Positions 60,351 through 64,000 of a stretch of DNA of 64,000 nt are shown here, piece by piece (position 1 is the stretch's first letter; every line of letters starts with the position of its first letter). Source of the stretch: Theobroma cacao (lineage: Eukaryota > Streptophyta > Magnoliopsida > Malvales > Malvaceae); assembly GCF_000208745.1 (NCBI RefSeq), contig NC_030851.1, forward strand, positions 30,352,912 through 30,416,911, given 5' to 3'. The notes beneath the pieces were generated by a model that was given only the letters and a program-made list of their open reading frames with translations, was not told where the DNA came from and ran no database searches. The position numbers and the translations under genes were made by a program.

Positions 60351-60686
60351 AACCTCTGTAGCCGTGAACAGATGCTTTTGACTCCTAAACTTTGTGAGTT
60401 GGTTTGGACATTTGAGTTAAGTAAACTAGTGTGAGTTGTTAAGTTTTAAAAATACTGTTGAAAATAGGTCTGGAACTTGTTCAGGTGGAAGATCAAGAAT
60501 TTGAAAAAAAAAAAGCATTGGTTTACTTAGCAACTCTTCAATAAGCCTTAAGAATCAGATGACCATGATATGAATACATGGATATGTCATGGACAAGCAA
60601 GTTTATCAATAACAAGAAGCATGCAATCACTTTGCAGGAAGTCATTATAGGAATTCCACAAATCAGGATATTAAGAACGGATTTAG

Positions 60687-61232
60687 TCATGAATACAGCC
60701 AATCATTTAGGTACCTATAAGTCAGTTTTTTTTTCTTATATATAGGATTTATCCACCCTAGTTCACTCCTAATCTTACAAAAATGTTTTCTATCTAGTGC
60801 TTTTGTAAAGATATCAGCCAATTGATCTTTTGTACCAACATACTCGAGCACAACATCTCCTCTTGGAACATGATTTCTAATGAAGCAATGCCTTATTTCA
60901 ATGTGTTTAATTCTAGAGTAATGGATGGGATTCCTTGTGAGATTTATGGCACTAGTGTTATCACATTTTATGGGAATTTTGTTCTTAACTAGTCCATAAT
61001 CTTCTAATTGTTGTTTCATCCATAACACTTGCGCACAACAACTTCTGGCAGCCACATATTCAGCTTCAATAGTGGATTGAGCTACACTATTCTGTTTCTT
61101 TAAGAACCAAGAAATCAACATACTACCTAAGAATTGACATGTATCGGATGTGCTCTTTCTATCTATCTTACATCCACCAAATCGACATCCGAGTGTGAAT
61201 GGAGATCCAACGTGGAACTCCTTGGATACCAT
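60687..61232 (-). pseudogene. Sirevirus RNase H
   Basis: 181 codons ending the pol gene: ..KSTSDTCQFLGSMLISW.., ..NSVAQSTIEAEYVAARSC.., ..IKCDNTSAINLTRNP.., ..RIKHIEIRHCFIRNHV.. and ..DQLADIFTKALD... Conserved acidic positions are visible (E in EAEY, D in CDNTSAI). It removes RNA from RNA/DNA hybrids in the particle. The frame is open to the stop at 60687 but is separated from RT by a frame change near 61200. Confidence 0.9.
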
Positions 61233-62440
61233 ATTCCTAGATTAGATGTATCTTTCAAGTATCTAAAAATTCTTTTTACAGCACTAAAGTGTGGTTCTTT
61301 AGGAAATGATTGAAGTCTAGCACATAGACCTACACTAAAACTTATATCCAGTCTACTAGTAGTGAGATAAAGTAAAGAACCAATCATGGATCTATAGAGC
61401 TTTTGGTAAACGAACGTACCTTTTTCATCCTTGTCAAGCATGATTGAAGTATTCATTGGTGTGTGATATGTCTTTGAGCTATCCATACTAAACTTCTTAA
61501 GCATATCTTTTGTATATTTGGCTTGACTTATGAAGGTGCCCTATTCTTTTTGTTTGATTTGTAATCCAAGAAAGTAGTTCAGTTCACCCATCATACTCAT
61601 CTTAAATTCTCCTTACATTGTTTCGGGAAACTCTTGACAAGGAATCTCGTTAATAGCACCAAAAATTATATCATCAACATAAACTTGCACAATTAAAATG
61701 TCTTTGCCTTTGTTCTTGATGAATAGAGTTTTATCAATTTTTCCTCTATTAATCTCATTTTTGATTAAGAATTTTGATAAGGTTTCATACCAAGCTTTAG
61801 GAGGTTGTTTTAATCCATATAAGGCTTCTCTTAATCTAAAGACATGATTTCGAAAGGTTGGACTCTCAAAACCGGGTGGTTGTTCAACATATACTTCCTC
61901 ATTAATCAATCCATTTAAAAAGGCACTCTTAACATCCATTTGATAAAGTTTAAAGTTCAATAGTATGCAAAGGCTAATAACATTCTAATTGCTTTTAATC
62001 TAGCTACCGAAGCATATGTTTCATCATAATATATACCTTTCTCTTGACTATATCCTTTAGGAACCAACCTAGCTTTGTTTCTAGTTATGATTCCATTTTC
62101 ATCCATTTTGTTTCTAAAAACCCATTTTGTACCTACAATTAGGTAATCATTTGGCCTAGAAACTAGTTCCTATACTTGACATCTTTCAAATTGGTTCAAT
62201 TATTCTTGCATGGCTAATATCCAATAATCATCATTTAAAGCTTCATTGATGTTTTTGGGTTCAATTTGTGAGATAAAAGCAACATATTCACAAACATTTT
62301 GAACTTTAGACCTAGTTCTTACCCCTTGATTAGGATCACCAATGATTTTGCTTTCATCAACTTCTTTTCTTACCCTTGGATAGCTAGGCTCACCTTTTTC
62401 AATTATTGGTTTAATGCTTTGCTCTTCCTTTTGTGATACC
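61163..62440 (-). pseudogene. Sirevirus reverse transcriptase, broken
   Basis: Pieces on the minus strand: ..NFKLYQMDVKSAFLNGLINEE.. (core MDVKSAFLNG), ..YGLKQPPKAWYETLS.., ..IVQVYVDDIIFG.. with the YVDD catalytic box (61613-61960), then ..FSMDSSKTYHTPMNTS.., ..RSMIGSLLYLT.. and ..DISFSVGLCARLQ.. (61163-61504). The N-terminal part (61960-62440) is in damaged frames. Order integrase-RT-RNase H marks Ty1/copia. Frame breaks at about 61510-61610 inactivate it. Confidence 0.88.
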
Positions 62441-62442
62441 TC

Positions 62443-62851
62443 TCAATTTACCTTGGATCCTTCAATGTAGAGATCAAGCTCTTTGACTTGTTCTTGAAGG
62501 ATGCCTGCATCATCATCATAGTGTTCCTTTCTAGAAAGAGGATTAAAATCATCAAATAAAACATGAATGGATTCCTTAACAACTAATGTTCTTTTGTTGA
62601 ATACTCTACATGCTTTAGAGGTTAAGGAATATCTTAGAAAGATTCCTTCATCACTTTTAACATCAAATTTACCTAAATTTTCCTTTCCATTGTTTAGGAC
62701 ATAGCATTTGCAACCAAATGGATGAAAGTAATTTATGTTGGGTTTCTTTTCTTTGTAAAGTTCATAAAGAGTCTTTTTCAAAATTGGTCTAACCATAGCT
62801 TTATTTATGGTGGAGCAAGATGTATTTACAGCTTCTACCCAAAAGTATCTA
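62443..62851 (-). pseudogene. Sirevirus integrase C-terminal part, split by LTR D
   Basis: 117 codons plus upstream in-frame sequence to 62851: ..FWVEAVNTSCSTINKAM.., ..YELYKEKKPNINYFHPFG.., ..NLGKFDVKSDEGIFL.. and ..RVFNKRTLVVKESIHVLF.., a standard copia integrase end. The reading frame runs without a stop straight into the solo/terminal LTR at 62852, so the break is an insertion and not decay. The missing core should resume beyond the window. Confidence 0.85.
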
Positions 62852-64000
62852 TGTCACGACCCGGAACTCCCATCGAGCCCGTGACAACCGCCGCGAAGCC
62901 TCGATAGACATTCTTCCCCTGAATGCCTTTTGAGACCTCGTAAGGCTTTTGTACCAGTTTTTTCATTCCTCTCTTTTTTCCTTTTCTTTTTTTTTTGAAT
63001 AATAAAATAAACTAAAAATATTAATTAAAATAATATATTTTAATGTAAAACAATATATATATATATATATGTATATTTTTGAAACATCAAAAAATTAATT
63101 TTCTGCACATAAAAACAAAATAAATTTATACATACTATAATATAGAAAACTAGAGTATGCAATTTAAATTACAATGACACGTGAGCCCCTAAATAACTGA
63201 GAAGGTTTAAGTCTATAACCTTGCTTTCTAGGATGCAACTCCGAAATTTACTTCTCGATGCAATTGACAGTCTACTGCCTATTCTGAGCCTGAAAAATGT
63301 ATAGGAAGAAGGGGTGAGATTATAAAATCTCAGTGAGTAGACATATATCATCAAAATAATCTAAAGCCGAGTAATAGGAGACAATTAAAATAATTCATCC
63401 CAACCCACATAAATAATTGGATTTCATCTAATTACTCAACATGGCTTATGCACTTTTCAAAAACTTGGCCCTTGCCAAAAATCCATTCTCGGGGATACCC
63501 CGCGGAGGCATCTTACTGAGACCGCCAAGGCTGTTTATTGTCACACACACAAACACATTTCACCTCTTACAACACAGCCGTTCCTTGGCGTTGGCTGAGT
63601 CCAAGTTTCACGTGGTGGCCAGCGTGAAGTGTACTCAAATCCTACCTCGGGAGTTATCCTACGCGCCTCTCCAATCGAGGTAAGCTCAATAATTGAGAAC
63701 CGTGCCCCTCTAACTAGGCTGGCCCACGGAACCCCCGTCACTGCAGTGCCCACTTTATAATCCACTAACCAATAAAATTACAATAGTATGACATGGCTCA
63801 CTTAACACATTCAAGGTAAATCAAAACAGTTCACATATTCTTTAAATCATAAAAATAACTAGTCATACCCACATTTATCATAAGCCATTTAATGTAAAAT
63901 CATGGATAAACAATACAATCATAGTATAGGTCTCCAATTACTCTATTTTTGAAATCATTATTAAATTTTCAAAATTTATAAATTATTTATAAATCCATTT
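62852..64000 (-). mobile_element. LTR D, third copy of the 3-kb LTR family, runs off the window
   Basis: It begins on the plus strand with TGTCACGACCCGGAACTCCC, the reverse complement of the LTR 3' end, exactly as solo LTR B does at 46050. Shared blocks: CGTAAGGCTT-T-TA-CAGTTT, GGGGATACC--G--GAGGCATCT, CCGTTCCTTGGCGTTGG, CCCGTCACTGCAGTG. It has the same orientation as B. About 1.15 kb are visible of an expected 3 kb. The putative target duplication on this side is ATCTA (62847-62851). Confidence 0.85.

Overview
This window looks like nuclear DNA of a flowering plant, almost certainly a eudicot. It is AT-rich and has spliced genes with GT-AG introns. Every major class of plant LTR retrotransposon is present: Ty3/gypsy chromovirus and Athila, and Ty1/copia including a Sirevirus. 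The repeat style is loosely reminiscent of Malvales, but I cannot fix the genus from the sequence alone.

Only two host genes are well supported, and they sit tail to tail in a roughly 7 kb island (26.5-33.3 kb). The first (+, 26592-31308, seven exons, 527 aa) encodes a secreted-looking protein of unknown role. Its His...Glu...Cys motif order suggests a circularly permuted NlpC/P60 (papain-fold) domain. A Stowaway-like MITE sits in its third intron. The second (-, 31800-33068, four exons, 328 aa) is an AKR4-type aldo-keto reductase with an intact Asp/Tyr/Lys/His tetrad. A decayed copy of its last exon lies about 2.2 kb upstream, at 35.3 kb.

Left flank (1-25 kb): degenerate 78-bp tandem repeats; two head-to-head copies of a non-autonomous LTR element (938-5711); two inverted LTRs of a TGTAACACC-type gypsy family; a decayed chromodomain gypsy element (to about 13.0 kb); an internally deleted Athila element with a tRNA-Asp primer site (13.2-19.1 kb); then AT-rich intergenic DNA with a degenerate copia-type LTR at 23.1-24.7 kb.

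Right flank (33-64 kb): copia RT/RNase H debris, an Athila LTR fragment, and a gypsy element on the minus strand (38.3-50.5 kb). This last element was entered twice by a second LTR family. Each insertion is a roughly 3 kb solo LTR with a perfect 5-bp target duplication, and the two face opposite ways. Beyond them are a copia remnant, a Sirevirus-like LTR that splits another copia relic, and a Sirevirus on the minus strand (56.7 to at least 62.85 kb). The Sirevirus integrase is broken by a third copy of the 3-kb LTR family, which runs off the window.

The signals most worth a second look are: clusters of the palindrome TGTATCGATACA in the U3-like part of both a gypsy and a copia LTR and again upstream of an internal Sirevirus ORF; the TSD-proven nesting; three separate long inverted LTR pairs that could form dsRNA hairpins; and the permuted NlpC/P60-like gene. 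I saw no CRISPR, rRNA or tRNA genes.
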